Positions 26,300 through 40,716 of a DNA stretch of 64,000 nucleotides are shown here, in pieces. This DNA comes from Dipteris shenzhenensis (taxonomy: Eukaryota > Polypodiophyta > Polypodiopsida > Gleicheniales), in NCBI GenBank assembly GCA_047967505.1, contig CM106539.1. One strand, given 5' to 3'. The notes beneath the pieces were generated by a model. That model was not told the DNA's origin. It did not search any database and was given only the letters and a program-made list of their open reading frames with translations. The position numbers and the translations under genes are program-made. Position 1 is the first letter of the stretch; each line of letters opens with the position of its first letter.

Positions 26300-27074
26300 G
26301 TCAAAGGGGGGAGGGAGGCCAACACGTAGTGTGTGTGCTGTTTTGTTGTCCTCGCGCACTCCGAGCTGCTTCTTCTTCTTCTTCTTCTTCTTCGTAGTTG
26401 TTTCTGCCTATCTATGCTTTCTGGCTGTGGCGGAAACCCTACCTCTCCCTTTCACGGGTCCTCCCCTGTCTCCCTGATTTGACCCCCTCCCTACCTCCCC
26501 CTCCCTCCATCATTGCCCCCTTCCCTCGGCCGTTTCCTCCTTGCCGGTACTCCTTCTTCTCACTCCCCAAATTCGTTATGCCCGCATCGTCTACAGCTCG
26601 CAGCTTCGAATTCGCTTTTTATGCATTTTGCATCCACTCGCGCCATCTAGCTCAACGCCTCGCCCCCTCCTGCATCTGCAAGCTCAGTCTCTTGCGCAAT
26701 TGGTGTTGAGAAGAATGTAGTTTTTGAGATTTCGATTGGCTGCTACTCCTTTTCTTATTGTGCATTCTGTACCTGTTGTGCTGAGGCACATTCTGTACCT
26801 GTTGTGCTGAGGCACAGGTTTGTTGGAACGTGAAATATCTTATCGATTACATTTAAGTTGGAGCAACGGATTGGCGCCTTTTTTTTTGGCATATTCACGT
26901 ACAAAGCAACACGTTCTGAAGCTAGATCGAGGACTCCACACAAATGGCTGGGAAGATTTTTGTGAGCGGGAGAAACAAAAGCGATTCCGCCAGTTGAAGG
27001 ACCTGTCGGCTTAGAATTCATCTAAAATCAGCAAGTTCAACCTTGTTCTTGGACGAGCAGTCTTCTAGACAGAG
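26300..27074 (+). promoter_or_regulatory. Presumed promoter and 5' UTR of the CLB1-like gene
   Basis: Base composition turns C/T- and GC-rich compared with both flanks, as plant promoter/leader regions often do. It holds a (CTT)n run at about 26368-26395 (pyrimidine patch) and CCTCCC-type runs at 26450-26560. A 26-bp tandem duplication (CATTCTGTACCTGTTGTGCT...) lies at 26763-26814. No clear TATA box is seen. An in-frame TAG at 27066-27068 lies just before the start codon. The transcription start cannot be located from sequence alone. Confidence 0.5.
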
Positions 27075-30000
27075 ATGGGACTTTTTTTTGGCCTTTCCGT
27101 CGGGTTCTTGCTGGGTGTTGCTCTAGTGGCAGGCCTAAAGTTTATGATGGCAACGAGAAGCAAACAACGGATATTTAAGGTTCCGCATCTTTACTTTTGC
27201 TATCTGTATGCGTGTAGTATTGTTTGCGATGCAACGTGCGCTTAACGTCAGTTGTTTGCCTGCGCTCCTATTTGTTTTGGGCAGGCAGCCGGTTTATCAC
27301 TGTTCGGCCAAATGAATCAAGACGACGTGAAGAGGCTTTGCAACCACAATTATCCGTCGTGGTTATCATTTCCTACATTCGAGCGGGTATGCGATGTTTT
27401 TAACTACTACGGACCCGCTTTTTACCCAGGTGGATAGCTGATCAGTAAAGTGGAAGGCTCAGATAGGATATATGTTGTGAGGGGCGTGAAAATGGATAAT
27501 ACCTTGAGAACTTTTTAAAATATTGAGAAACGTTTTAGAAAGTCTCTGGTAACTTGCGTCCCGTGCAATGGACTAGATTGGGTATCTTACTTTTTCTGGC
27601 TCCTGCTTTGCATTCACCACATTTTTGAGCGTGTTTTCTGTATAGTATACAATGTCCACACTTGTTATATGCATGGAAATAATGGTCTCTCTGCAATACC
27701 TTTGGCTCAAATGGAGAAGGCATTGCAACACGGAGTGGCTGGGTTCCCAGAGTTGCAGGGAGCGTTGCCTGTTGAGCGTTTCGCTTATATTGTTTGCAAG
27801 AATTTTGGAGTTTAGCAGATCACCAGGTGTATTCCATTGTGCCCTCTGTCCTATCATGAATTGTTGCAGATCTGTCGCAGCAGTTCAGACTCATCCTCCG
27901 TGACTGCCTGCACTACGGCTTCCTGCTACTCCAACTTCTCTTAGCTTACACTGTAAACCAGCACTTCAAGTCTACAGCCTTCCTATGTATACCAGCTCTT
28001 CAACTCTACAGCCCTTGCCCCTATTTCATACTCTCTGGAGAAGTACTACTAGTGTGCAAGATAATGACAGCAGGGCAGCCAAGCTGAGTCTCATCTTGGA
28101 CTATGCAATAAGGAGACAGGAGAAAGATGCAGCCTTCCATAATCATGAAGAAACCTCTAATGTGGGATCAGAAAATGCTTCCTTTTTCCTAACAACCAGG
28201 ATTGACAAATGCACCCATTTCTCCACATGATGCATGTACCCCATTGGTGAAGATAACCTACACTGTCTTGTGCTTGTGTCTTCTTTGTCATGATGGAAGC
28301 ATTGATTGTCCTCCTCCCTCCCTGCACATGTCATTTTGCTGCCCACAGTGAAGGAATATCTTGGAGCTATTGCAGGATTTATGCTTCTCACGTTTCACAT
28401 TTCGTCGTTACAATTTTCTAGTAGGCTTGCTAAGTATGTGTGCCTTTTATTTTTCAAAATTTTTTTGTGACCTCATTTTTCTTCTCTTTCATTTTCTCTT
28501 TTATTTCCTTTGTAGAATTTGGGACTTTAGAACATCAAAAATATGAATTTGTACGATTGGATATGGTCTAGTGTTACAAAGGTATCCTGATCTTAAAGTT
28601 ATACCAACTAATCCTTCTTTCTGCTTCAAACAGTAAATACAAAAAAGACACTAATTAAATGCCTAATGCAGTTCTTTATTCTTATCACAGGTGAAGTGGC
28701 TTAATAAGCAGCTGGAGAAAATATGGCCATCTGTTGCCCTGGTAAGCTATGGTGTTTTTCTTTTCCATCTGTGTTGTTATGTTCATTTTTTGCTTGTGAA
28801 CTCGTGAGAAATTGTTCCAGTTTCCATGTTGGACATTTTCAATGTATTGACATGTCTGTTTTGTATGAGAAATTTTTTTAATGTATTGACATGTCTGTTT
28901 TACATGAGAAAATTTTTAATTCGTATTTTGCAGGCAGCATCACAGCAAATTCAAACCATTGTTGAACCTATGTTAGCAACTTACTGCCCACCTGGATTCA
29001 AAATGAAGTTTGCCAAACTTTTCCTGGGAAATGTGGCTCCTCAGATTGAAGGTTTACATGACTGCTTCTCTGTTCTCTTTCTGGTGTTTCAGTTCCATCC
29101 ATGTAGAACCTAAGGCTTTTGATCGTCGTCCATTTTAACACTTTGGAAAAGCATTTTGCTTCAGAGGCTGGAATGTTTCGACATGTGTACCAGTCAAAGC
29201 AGAATATTATGTTCAAAGGTGGATTCCATGTTCTTAATTGTATTTCAGGTATCAGAATTCAAACGCTGCAGAAAGGTCAGCTTACAATGGATCTGGATTT
29301 CAAATGGGGGGGTGATCCAAGCATCATTCTCTCAGTCCAAACTCCTGTTGGTGCCAAGCTGCCTATTCAGGTAATTATTTCGATGCTTTGATTGAGTTAC
29401 TGTCTATGTGATAAAAAGAAAAAGCCAAGGCTGAAAGTTTATTGTTTGAATGGGTGAAAATTAGATTGCCATTTTTGGTTGTGGGTTTTGTGTTTCTTTA
29501 CTTTTCCTTATCAAAATGCAAAATTTGTCCAGATTAGATGTTTCTATTGCAAAAGACTAATATGTTTGACAAAATTGGTAGATGGCTCTCATTTCTCAAC
29601 AGGTCTATATTGTTTTAGAACACAGCTTTCGACTAGGGCTCTGTGCAATGCTTACCATGTTTCTCAGCTTGTGTATAAGAGCTCATGAACTGCTGCAAGA
29701 AGCGAGGTGGGAGGACTATAAGATCAAGGGATACCTCTATCCATGACACTACGACATCCTTGACACTTAGATGCGACATCCTTGCTGATGTTGCTCCCAG
29801 ATAGAGCAAAATATGTGCTTGCGCTCATCATTGTTGCTATGGTTATTGAGGCTCTTTTTTGGAGTGCTCGGGACCTAGCTGTGTCATCTCCAAGTAGGTT
29901 AGAGGCATCTTGTATTGGGTATGCGGAGTAACTGGAATATCTGCTCCAGTTCTGGTAGGATTTTTGGAACGTGGATTCTACGGTGTGCGTTGGGCTGTCT

Positions 30001-32670
30001 CACTGTTAGAAGATAAGGGTCAATGCCCCACATGTGAGCCCCAAATGAGGAGAGCAAAGTTGTGATGGCCCAACTTTGGCCACTTGGGGTTGTGTAAAGG
30101 TTCTAATATTATGATGGTTATCAATTTTCCTAAAAATCCACAATAAAAGATTTAGGTTCACAAATAATGTTGTGTTCCGGCACCAGTTGAGGGACCAAGG
30201 TGGGGGCCATGTCCAGAAGGGTTTTGTTATTGCAACACAATCCACTTTTGTGCAAAGCACAAACATGTGGGGACCAAGTCACATGCAGGACATTGAGAGC
30301 ACCGGTAACAAGATCGAGCTCAACATGGGTGAGCCACGCCCTTTGAGATATAACCAAATTACTTATTGGTTGCAGATTCTGGTGCAATACTGTTTGCCCT
30401 ATTCCGCTTTTCGCAAATTGAAGAGTGTCAACCTTACCCAAGAAGGGGCCTAGGTAGAGACAATCAAAACAGCGTCTAACCGATCATCTACCCATTGAGG
30501 GCCTAGGGGAGAGAGATTAGTTGAGTTATCAGTACAATTAGCAGTTTTTCATCTAGTCTGGAGGGCAGCTTGCTTGCTGCAGCTTGCAGCACCCCTGAAG
30601 CACTTTAGTAGCTAGCAGGTCAGAGTAGTCATTCACCATAAGTGCTTCTGTAAACACGAGAGCAGCAGACCATATTGGCAGCCCCTTATTGCAAGCTCAG
30701 CCTGTAGGAAACCCTCTCCAGCAGATGCCTGTAGGAAACCCTCTCCAGCAGATTTCTCATCCTCCAGCCTAAAATACCTGGAATTGCACATGACGTACAG
30801 GCTGTTGGTTTAACAGAGGGTCGTTGCAGACTCAGGACCACCAGATTGCTGCAGATTCGAAAGTTTGTTGCTGTCTGTCTTAGTGCAGGGTTCGTTAGAG
30901 AATGAAAAAGGCAGGGAATGAAGTTGATGGTGACCTTTGGAGCAGCTGAAGGGTGTATGAGAAGACGAAGAGGATGCACGAATTGGTGACTGTTTTTAGG
31001 GAGATAGCTGATGCAGGCTGAACTGAGCAATGGGGCAGATTGGGCCTCGCATCGACTGGATGAACAGAGGTGAAGCAGGGACCGAAAACAGCTGGTGGGT
31101 GGCTGATTGTGGGGGCCTATTTTTCCATGGAATCAGCAGCGTTGGAAGGGTTGTTCTTCAGGTGGGGTCACACTGGAGGAGATGGAAGTAGTTGGCATGA
31201 TTGTGAGGCCTAGGGGGGGAGAGAGCAGGTGGGGACTTGCAGTCAGGAGCAGGCAACTTCAGTGTGAGATTTTCTTGAGGAAATGAGGCGAAGAAGAGGG
31301 GGTTCTTTTATAGGAGAGGAGGGCAGGTGAGGTGGAGGTAGGGCTCCAAGCACTTGCTGGTGAATGTAGGAATTTGTTTTAGGGTCTCCCCAAGCCCTTG
31401 TGGGACTCTGTTTTAGTTCTCCCCAAGCCCTTGTGGGAAATTGAATTAGGGTATAGCTGGGGGATCGATACAACAGTCATCCGAGATCGGTAGGGTGCTG
31501 ATTTTTGTAGTAGCTGACTTTAACCGTATGCTCATGGGGTGCTAGCTAGGTCCTCTACGTGTGGCGCTGTAGGAGATCCTGTCTAGTTTCTAGTTCACCT
31601 CATGATAGGTGAGCGGGATGGATATTTTTACGGTTCCTTCAATGCTTCATAGGCATTTGGGCCCTCAATCTTTGATTTAAAAAAAAAAGTATTTTGAAAT
31701 TGTGCCTTCCAATGCTCCTTTGGAATAAAATGTTCGCCTACTTAAGCCCTTCGACATGGTACCTCAACTTCAGAAAGCCTTCCTTACTAAAATAGCAATT
31801 GAGAAAACTTAAAGTGGGCACAAGCCCGGTTGTGTCAGTTCACATTGTCTGGTGATGTGAGGGGGTTAGAGAGGCCACTAGGAAATTCTGTGGGGTAGTG
31901 CGCGAAAGTTTTCATTTCTCCATGTCTTCCATGCAACAATGTGTTGGACACCTTCTAGCGTAAGTTGTCATCAAATAGGAGCTAGAAGATGAGGGGCATT
32001 TCCTACACCTACAGGCAGGAGCAAATTTTGTGCTATTACTAGTGTTATCCTAGTAATGTACATTTGGCGCTGAGAGCAAGGCACTCAAGGACAGTAGAAA
32101 GAAGACTATATGATATGATATAGAGAGTGGAGCCATGAAAATGTGCGCGCTCCAAAGGGGATGTAACAGAGTAGGGGTGTGCCCTAGGTGAAGGTTGTGA
32201 CCCTTAATGAGAGGGTACATTACAATGTTACAAATAGAAGTGTCCTCTTCATAATTGTATGCCTCTTGTGAAGGGTTGTGCCTCATGGGAATTGTCCTCT
32301 CGAAAGGGCATCCCTTCCACAAGTTTCCATTCATCCAACCAACCATAATTCTAAGGTGTTAGGAAAGGAATACATCACATATCATGACATCCCCTCCCAC
32401 TCAAAAGCCCTCAGCCTCACCGGTAGCTGACTCAGATGCATAGAAATCTGTAACAAGTGGTTGTGCTCTGTTGATCTCGGTGACCTGTGGCATCAATCCT
32501 TGCTGCTCGCTGGTCTGTCGCATCAGTATACCTCTCTGTCGTCGCATCTCATTCAGATATCCCAACACAAACTTGATCATGAAAATGGATCAGCTGTGTA
32601 AGTGGACCAAAGCCATGCTCCTCCTGGAAGAGGCAGTGATATCGCCCTCAGATCTCATAGTAGATTGGGG

Positions 32671-32721
<51 letters not shown>

Positions 32722-32953
32722 AGAAGAAAAAGAATATATTATCGTCCTCTGAAGACCAAAACCGGCCTATGGGACCTGAGCAATACAATATCACAAGTAC
32801 ATGAAAGCTCCTCCCGAAGATGGGAGGGTGGAAAGAGAAACCACCTTCTAGGATTCAGGTGGATTCCTATGCTTGAAGAGCTTATACACAAATGTTCCTA
32901 AAGCTGAAGGTGACCCTTTATGCAGCAAATCAGCCAGTTTGTTATGTCCCTCA

Positions 32954-32994
<41 letters not shown>

Positions 32995-35900
32995 TTAGTT
33001 CAGCTGGAAGCTTGCTGCTCTGAGCTGTGTTTCCCACGGTTGTGGACCCATACTCATCTGCATCCTTCTCGTATATTTTCTCTATTCTCGGAGTAGTGTG
33101 ATCAGTGTGTATGTGCATTTGGTTTAGGAGTGACAAGGGAGTTTCTAAACTTGTGCACTATTTGGCGGAGGTTGAGCGATAAGTACCTTCGTTTGTTAAC
33201 AAGCTTTGGCATCACATGGTGCGGAGCCTCACACATTTGAGGAGGCAGCTGGGCATGCATTGATGGCAGTCATGGACTCAGAAATTGATTTCCTTCAGAG
33301 GAATCAGACTGGGGGACCTTTTTGCACGTCATCGATGAGGATCTATACGGTGAAATATAGGTTAATGGCACTTTGGACAAATATTGTATGTGGCCAGAAC
33401 AGTATGTTATAGACAATTATTGTATGTGGTCGGCCAGAATAGTCTGCTGTGGACTCTGGGTTTGGCCAGATTTGTTGGCCCACAGACTTGGATGATTCAC
33501 CCCTATATAAGCAGGCCTTTGTGGCCTGCTGCACTATCCACTGAAGCCCTTAGCATAAAACAATGCAGGAGTGCAGTACAGCCCTTTGGGGCCTGCTGCA
33601 CTATCCACTGAAGCCCTTAGCATAAGGCATTGGAGGAGTGTAGTACATGCTGAATTCTTCTCAGTTTGAGCTAGCTATTCATAGCTCTACATTGCCCAGC
33701 ACCTGTTGGATGTTTGCAGCCCTCTCTTCGGCAGGTTTGCCCACATCTTGTGGAAGATATATGTGAGTACTTTTGCTCATTCTCTGCTGTACTTTCCAGT
33801 TTACGGTGGGCTCAATCTTCAGTTTTCCTTTGCACCATCTGAGGTAGGATTGGAGAGAGTCGAGAGATCCTTCTGCTGTGCGAGTTTGCTAGAACAGGCT
33901 TTCTCTATTCTAACACTAGAGAGAGAATAGATAGAAAGAACCATTGATGTAGCATGGGGCGTGTAAACGTGTCACCAGCCTTCGGGTTCTCTAAAGGGTG
34001 GTAAATCCGAAATCACTCAATTACAGCTACTTGAAAATTCAAGACCGCAAACAAATAAACTTCCAACGCACAATCCAAGAGCTAGAATGCCCCTGGTCTG
34101 CACCAGACACCAGATTGGCCCCAAGATTGTTGGCGCCCCTTGCGGTATTTTTAATTATATTCAGTGAGATCAAAATACAGCAAAGCCTTGTCTTTGCACA
34201 ACACTCGAGAGATCAATCAACTGAATACTCAAGCTGCCAAAGGCATCAAAACCCAATGCAAACTTCAGGGCCATCTTGGCAAAAACCTGTGGGCAATCTC
34301 AGGCAAGAGTAGGGCATCCCACCAAAATACCTAGTATCCGGCAACCTCTGGCTCAACCAAACCCTATTGAACCAGACCAGCTAGGCAGAAACCAGCAAGA
34401 ACACAAGCCTGGCAGGTGAAATCATCAGCAACAGCCCTGGAGAGGTGGAAAGCAGCAAATCGACTTCCTTCTGGCACCCCCCTGTCCCCTGGCAGCCCAA
34501 TCCTAGAAGGTGAGGTGAATCTGGTAGCAATCTGGCACCCTAGAAAGCTGCAACAGGATTTCGACCTGCTTTGGTGGCCCTGGACAGCTCCGAACAGGTG
34601 CGAATTCTGTAAAACTCTGTGCGCTGACCCTAGGAAGGATCTGGAAGACCCTAGGAAGGATCTGGAAGCAGCAAAACTGTTAAACAGCAAGTTTGGCAGT
34701 CCCGAAAGGCCCTTGCCCAGTTTGGAAGCAAATCGGCCTGCTTGGGAGCTCAAAACAGCCGTTAGAAGTTGCGAAACTGATCGTGTCTGGCTTGGAAGGC
34801 TCCTGGAAGAAGTGTGAATCAATCCCGGGGCTCTAGAAGGCGCGGACAGCAGGTATGGAGCAAAAAAACGAACTGATCTGGAGGGTCTTGGCACATAAAC
34901 GAAATTCGTTTTTGAGCTTTTGGCAGCCCTGGCGGCCCACCAACAGCCCACACACTGCCCTGGTAGTCGAAAATCAGCAAGGTGATGTGATAGAATACCC
35001 CTGGAGCTCTCTCCCAGCCTGTGACTTGCCTCTCCCTGTTCTTCTGTGGTCCAGTTGCTTTTCGGATCTATTTTTAGCGAAATGGGTTTTTACCCCCCTC
35101 TAACCCGCTTGCCCCTTGCCCTTGGCCCTAGGAATTAATGCACTAGGTTGTTCTTTGATACTTCCATTGTCTTGACTCTTATCTTGTTAATATGATGCTT
35201 GACTTGTAGATGAATCTCAAGAAAATGGATTTATTAAATGGTTGCAATGGTTTTGAAACTTTTCTGTAAGTTATGTTGCTAGAAATGGAAGGCTACATAA
35301 TTCTGATGGAAGTTTTTCGGGTTGTTTGTAGCTTAAAAACTTCAAATTTTTTGCCACAGTTCGGGTTATATTCAAGCTTGCTGAGGATATACCATGCATT
35401 TCAGGTGTAGTCGTGGCACTGTTGGCTCAGGTAACTTTTTTAAACTTTCAAGGTTTTCAGCATGATCACTTTTTGTGGCCTGTGGTCTGTAAACTTTTGA
35501 TGTGTTTTCACAATCATGTTAGTTTGTTGGCGATCACAAATGAAATTCCAATAAGCTTCTTCTCCAATTCATTGTTTGGATCCTAATGTTTTGCCAAAGA
35601 AGTTCTACTAATGCAAGTGTACGTCTTTTAATTTCAGCCTAAACCAGAGATAAGATATACATTGAAACTTATTGGTGGAAGCCTCTCTGGTGTTCCTGGT
35701 ATTGCAGATGTAATCAAGGTGAGTAAGGATATACACCTTTGGCTGAAATGTGTACTGATACTTTTCTCGGGCCTGGTGAAGCCTTATTCTTGTGAGAAGG
35801 GTACAAGGTTCCGTGCTTTTTGTGTTCATTCTGTTCTGGGTTCTTAAAACTTCCTCAGAAACAGTTTAAGCTTTCTTATGTTTTTTCGTGATCTTGTGTT

Positions 35901-36382
35901 GGTGGTGTAATGATTTAAGTTGCATGTTGACTTGTTTTCATATAACTTCCCGTTCCCTAACAGAGTGGCCAGATGCAAGGATAAAGATTTCTGGCTTTTT
36001 TCCTTATTAATGATTTGTTATTGTATTACTGTATTCTGCAGGACCTGGTAGAAACTGCAGTGACAGACACTTTGCAATGGCCACATAGAATAGTGGTTCC
36101 AATCGCCCAACCACCTGTAGATTTAAGGTATTGATTGTTTTTTATATTGGATTACGAAGGTTACTGAAGTTGTGATCTTGGCCTACATAGATGTCTAGCC
36201 GTCTTTTGTGGAATAAAAGCACACTTGGTTAAGCTTTTCTGGGCTGTACTTAAATTTTTGGGTGCTACTCAAGAGAGCTTGAAGTCTTTCGAAATCCAAA
36301 CGGCAGCACTGATTAGAATATAAGTGTTGCTTTTGGTCACAAAGTTTACCCCTACTCCGGGCCCCCCCGCCCTTCCCCCCCC

Positions 36383-36442
<60 letters not shown>

Positions 36443-39400
36443 CTCTCTTCCCCCTTTCATGTAATCTTGATTTTGTTAATTGTCTCGTACAAGCTTCCTT
36501 CTTCCCTTTCCTCATTTTCTCTCCTTGTTGTTTGTAAGATTGGATACATACATAAATTCACACGCCTGCACACACACACGCACGCACGCACGCGTGCGCG
36601 CACGGAGGCACACAGGCAGGCAGGTAGGCACGCACACATGCAATACATATGTATACCAATATAAATATAAATACACACACACACACACACACGCACGTAC
36701 GCACACACAGAAAGAAAGAAAGATATATTAACGTCCTCGGGATGCCTCGTGGGCCTATGGGACTAAGTACACCAAGCGAAAAAAGCTCATACAAGCCTTG
36801 AAGGGTTGAGCAAAGGTGCGCTAGGGCCCTTGCTGAGTACTATGATAAGCTAAAACTATGGAGCTCAAGAGCTCAAACAAAACTCAAAACTCAAATACAC
36901 ATTGAGAGCTGAGGCTCCGAAACCGAACCCCAGCACCATGGTGGCTCTCCGGTGAGCTGCAAGGATATCCAAGATCTGCGTCTGTTGAGTTGTCTTGCAT
37001 TGTAGCGAAGGGCGGATCCGGTGGGCTATGTCAAGAGTGACACCTCGCCTCTAGCGGTCCCTTTTGAGGAGGGCTGAGATAGGTCGGACCTCGATCGTAT
37101 GTGCTTTGGTCTCTCTCCGTGTTGAGTGTGGTCGTTGTGAGAGCGTTGAGTCGCCTCTCTCTACTGATCCATGCTGCCCTCATATCAGCTAGCTCCTCCT
37201 CCTCTACCCCATTGTGTCTTGGAGCTGACTCAAGTGCATAGTAATCTGTGACAAGTCTCTGTGCTCGGTCTGCCTTGGTGGCTTGTGGTGTGGTTGCCTC
37301 TTGTTGCTCTCTGATCTGTCGCTATATCATCTCTCTGTCTCGTCGCATCTCAAGCATATAGAGCCCAATGCAGATGAAGTGGATCATACGTGAAAGCGGA
37401 CCAAAGCTGGGCAGATGCATAGAAAATGCTCCTCTGTCTCGACCTCGTGTAGCGTGCATAATCTGCAAATCCGTTGCTCTTGCAGCCCTCCCTGTCTCAA
37501 TCCTCAGCTGATGGGGTGAGACCCACATCTGTCCAATGGCAATCCTAAAAGCATGTGGAGACTCCTCTGTCCTTGAGGTACTGGGGTCTGATGACAAGTC
37601 CATCCTTCGATACTCTCAAGTGGTCGTGATAGAACTTGATCTAGGTGGGGAACTCTTGGGTCCCCCTCCCCCTTCTTGAGTTCGAGATGCATAGAGCTAG
37701 AGGAGGTCTAACCATAGGATACGCTTAATCTCATCACGTGGGATTGACTCCGGCAGTGCATCCATGCTGTACTGAAAGGTGGGAAGACGGTTCATCTAAA
37801 TACTGTGACTTGAAAAACCATGTGGATATGCGTGCATACCATACCGTATCAACCCCGCTCTGTACTAGTTGTCTAGATGACTCTAGTGCCAGTCTTGGTA
37901 GTCTCCAATGGGATATGGCCCAAGCTCTGTGGTGGAATGTCATTGTTTGAAAAATGGCTTCAACCTAGAGAGGTGTCGTGGTGAAGTCTGCCTGGACTAT
38001 CCGATGAGGGACTAAGGGCTTACTACGATCATCCTAGATCCCATAGTCACTTGTAGCCGTTCAAATCTCCTCCACTCTGTAGGGTCTGCGGATGTCTCTG
38101 CAACCCTTTGCTGTGAGGATGGTATCAGGACTATGTCATTTGCATATAATAGTATTTGTGTAATCAGATTAGCCAATAGTGATCCCTCGCCTCCTAGGCG
38201 GTTGATGAAGGATGTGATTTCATCAATGTAGAGCCCGAAGAGCGTTGGTGAAAGGGGCATCCTTGCTTCACTCCGATCGTGCTCTCAACCCAATCCGATA
38301 GGCCTCCCGAGGCTCGAACTCTCCCTCTGATGGACTAATTGGGACAGATTTGGAGAGAGGGGATAGAGGAGCAGAAGAAAGAGAGAGAGAGAGAAAGAAA
38401 GAAAGAAAGAAATTTTATTAAAGGTCCACGGAAGGCCATACATGGCCTATGGGACACAAAATCATCCGAAAGGAAAATACATCATCAACGATGCGCCAAC
38501 TAGGTGGCCTCATCGTAATACCGCTAAGATGCCAAAAATGGCTACAAAAATCCTAGATACAAAATGAAATGAAATAGAGTACCAAAAATGCCTAGATACA
38601 AAATGTAAAATATGAAATATGAGGAACATCGTCTTCCCTAAGGGGTCTGTGATCCAAAGAAATGATGGAAGTCATGGCCATCGACCATGCCTCCTGCCAT
38701 GAGTGTGAAGAGTCAAATGGGCTGCTGGCGGTGCCAAGTCTCCATGGAGCAATCTCCTCCGAAAATCTGCCATCATCCTCCGTCGTCTAGAAATAAAGCG
38801 ACGGGTACGGCCTCTGTGTAAGATCATCCTGCGGTGCTGCCGGATCATGTCATATGTACATCCTTGGGGTGGAACCATCGGTGCTCTCTGGCAAGATGGG
38901 CTATCTCTGTGCTCATGGTCCTGCGCCTCGTCCTGCTCCTCATGAATAACCAGGTCTCTGGCAGGGATGCGACGGTGCTCTCTGAGGAATCTCTCTCTGT
39001 ATCTGGTGATCTCCCTGATGAACAACGCTAAGCAATACTGATCCTCATACTCCATAATCCGAGAGAGAGGTCCAAATCCGTGCCCAAATAAACAGTGAAA
39101 TCTGCCACGGATCTCATAATATAAAGGGCATCTGCAAACAAAGTGCTCCTCAGTCTCCACCTCCCCCATAGTGCAACAAGGGCATATCCTAGTCTCTCGC
39201 CTGGGTCTATGTCCGGTAGCTGTACGACGCATCCTGCCGGCCTCAACGTCTAATCTGTGGGAAGATACCCTGAGCTGGCCCAAGGCAATCCTGAGTGAGT
39301 GCGACATATGAACGCCGATATATCTTGGGGATATGATGAAGCCATCCTCTGAAATCCTGAGAAAATGGTCACGATATGTGGCCATCTTCGTAGGAAGCTC

Positions 39401-39806
39401 CGTAGGATGAACCCAAGTGCGAAACGTGTGTAGCTGCAACAAATCTGCCCTGATAACCTGGCTGAGCTCATGTCGAGTGAGAGGGAGGCGAGGGGCATCT
39501 ATGCTGTATCGAAATGGTGGCAGCCTATCCATATCCAAGCCCAGCGAGGTGAGCCATGTGGAGAGTGTGTGGTACCAACAAAAAGTATGACCTCTCTCTG
39601 CTAACATCTGCGAGGATGTCAGTGCTAGCCACGGTAATCGTGCTCTGCCTGCTGCTGAGTCTCCGAGTGCCCTGATCCTATGCAAGTATGTAACTGACTG
39701 AAATGCTGCATCTAGCGCTAGGGGTGTAGCTCCGAACTCTGCGAACATAATCTAATGCGGTACCGTGGGCTTCGCTCTGATCAATCTGGAGAACATGATG
39801 ATCTGT

Positions 39807-39861
<55 letters not shown>

Positions 39862-39873
39862 GAAAGGAGGGGC

Positions 39874-39928
<55 letters not shown>

Positions 39929-40685
39929 GGGGGGGGGGGAGGAGGGGCAGGAGTGAGAGAGAGAGAGAGTAGGGAGCAGGTAGCAGGAAGGAGGTCGAAG
40001 TTTAGATAGGATTAGATGTCATATCAAAAGTACATAGTAGGGGGTGGATGGGGACTTATATAGTCCCTCCACATTTTCCACCTAAAGGGGCTCTAACTTG
40101 GCCCTTTTTCCCCTTCATTACAAGCTACATACATACATATGTGTTTGTGTGTGTGCATCATAGTTAGGGGCAATAAAAAGGTAAAATGGGGAAATGAAAA
40201 TGGAACAGAAACGTCTAGGGGGCTGAAAGAGAGGACTGAAGGAGTGGAGGCTGAAGTTTTGAAGGAGGGCTGGAGGAGAGATTCAAGGAGTGGAGGCTAA
40301 AGGAGGCTGTAGGAGTGGATGGGCTGAAGGAGGGCTGTAGAACTGGAAGGAGGCTGAAGGAGTGCAAGGATTGGAGGTTGAAGGAGTGGACGAAGTGCAA
40401 GGAGGGCCAACGTCCTCCAAGAGCTGAAATTGGCGAAACAAATGAGGCGGTGGCAAATCGTGATGTGAAGAAATAGGGCCAGTGTGAAACGGCTTGTTTC
40501 AGGAGGGATGAAATGTTTCATGCCACCTTCTGAAACATTTCAGTGCCGTTCCTGAAGGGGGAAACGTTTCTGGACAGAAACAGCATTTTTGTACAGAAAC
40601 ATGTTTGCTGAAACATTTTGGAGCAAAATAGCCCTTGAAATGCGTTTCAGCATAACTATGGCTTGCTTGCTTGCGTGCATGTATG

Positions 40686-40716
<31 letters not shown>

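Noticed and set aside
26145-26477. 110-codon ORF just upstream of the CLB1-like gene
   Set aside because: Starts in a GT/GA microsatellite and runs through a (CTT)n stretch giving poly-Phe; more likely promoter/leader sequence.
34364-34951. 195-codon minus-strand ORF inside intron 5
   Set aside because: Overlaps an equally open plus-strand frame, is Ser/Arg/Leu-rich from GC-rich sequence and matches no family.
36195-36794. Several ORFs of Arg-Glu or Cys-Val/His-Thr composition in intron 8
   Set aside because: Translations of (GA)n and (CA)n repeats.
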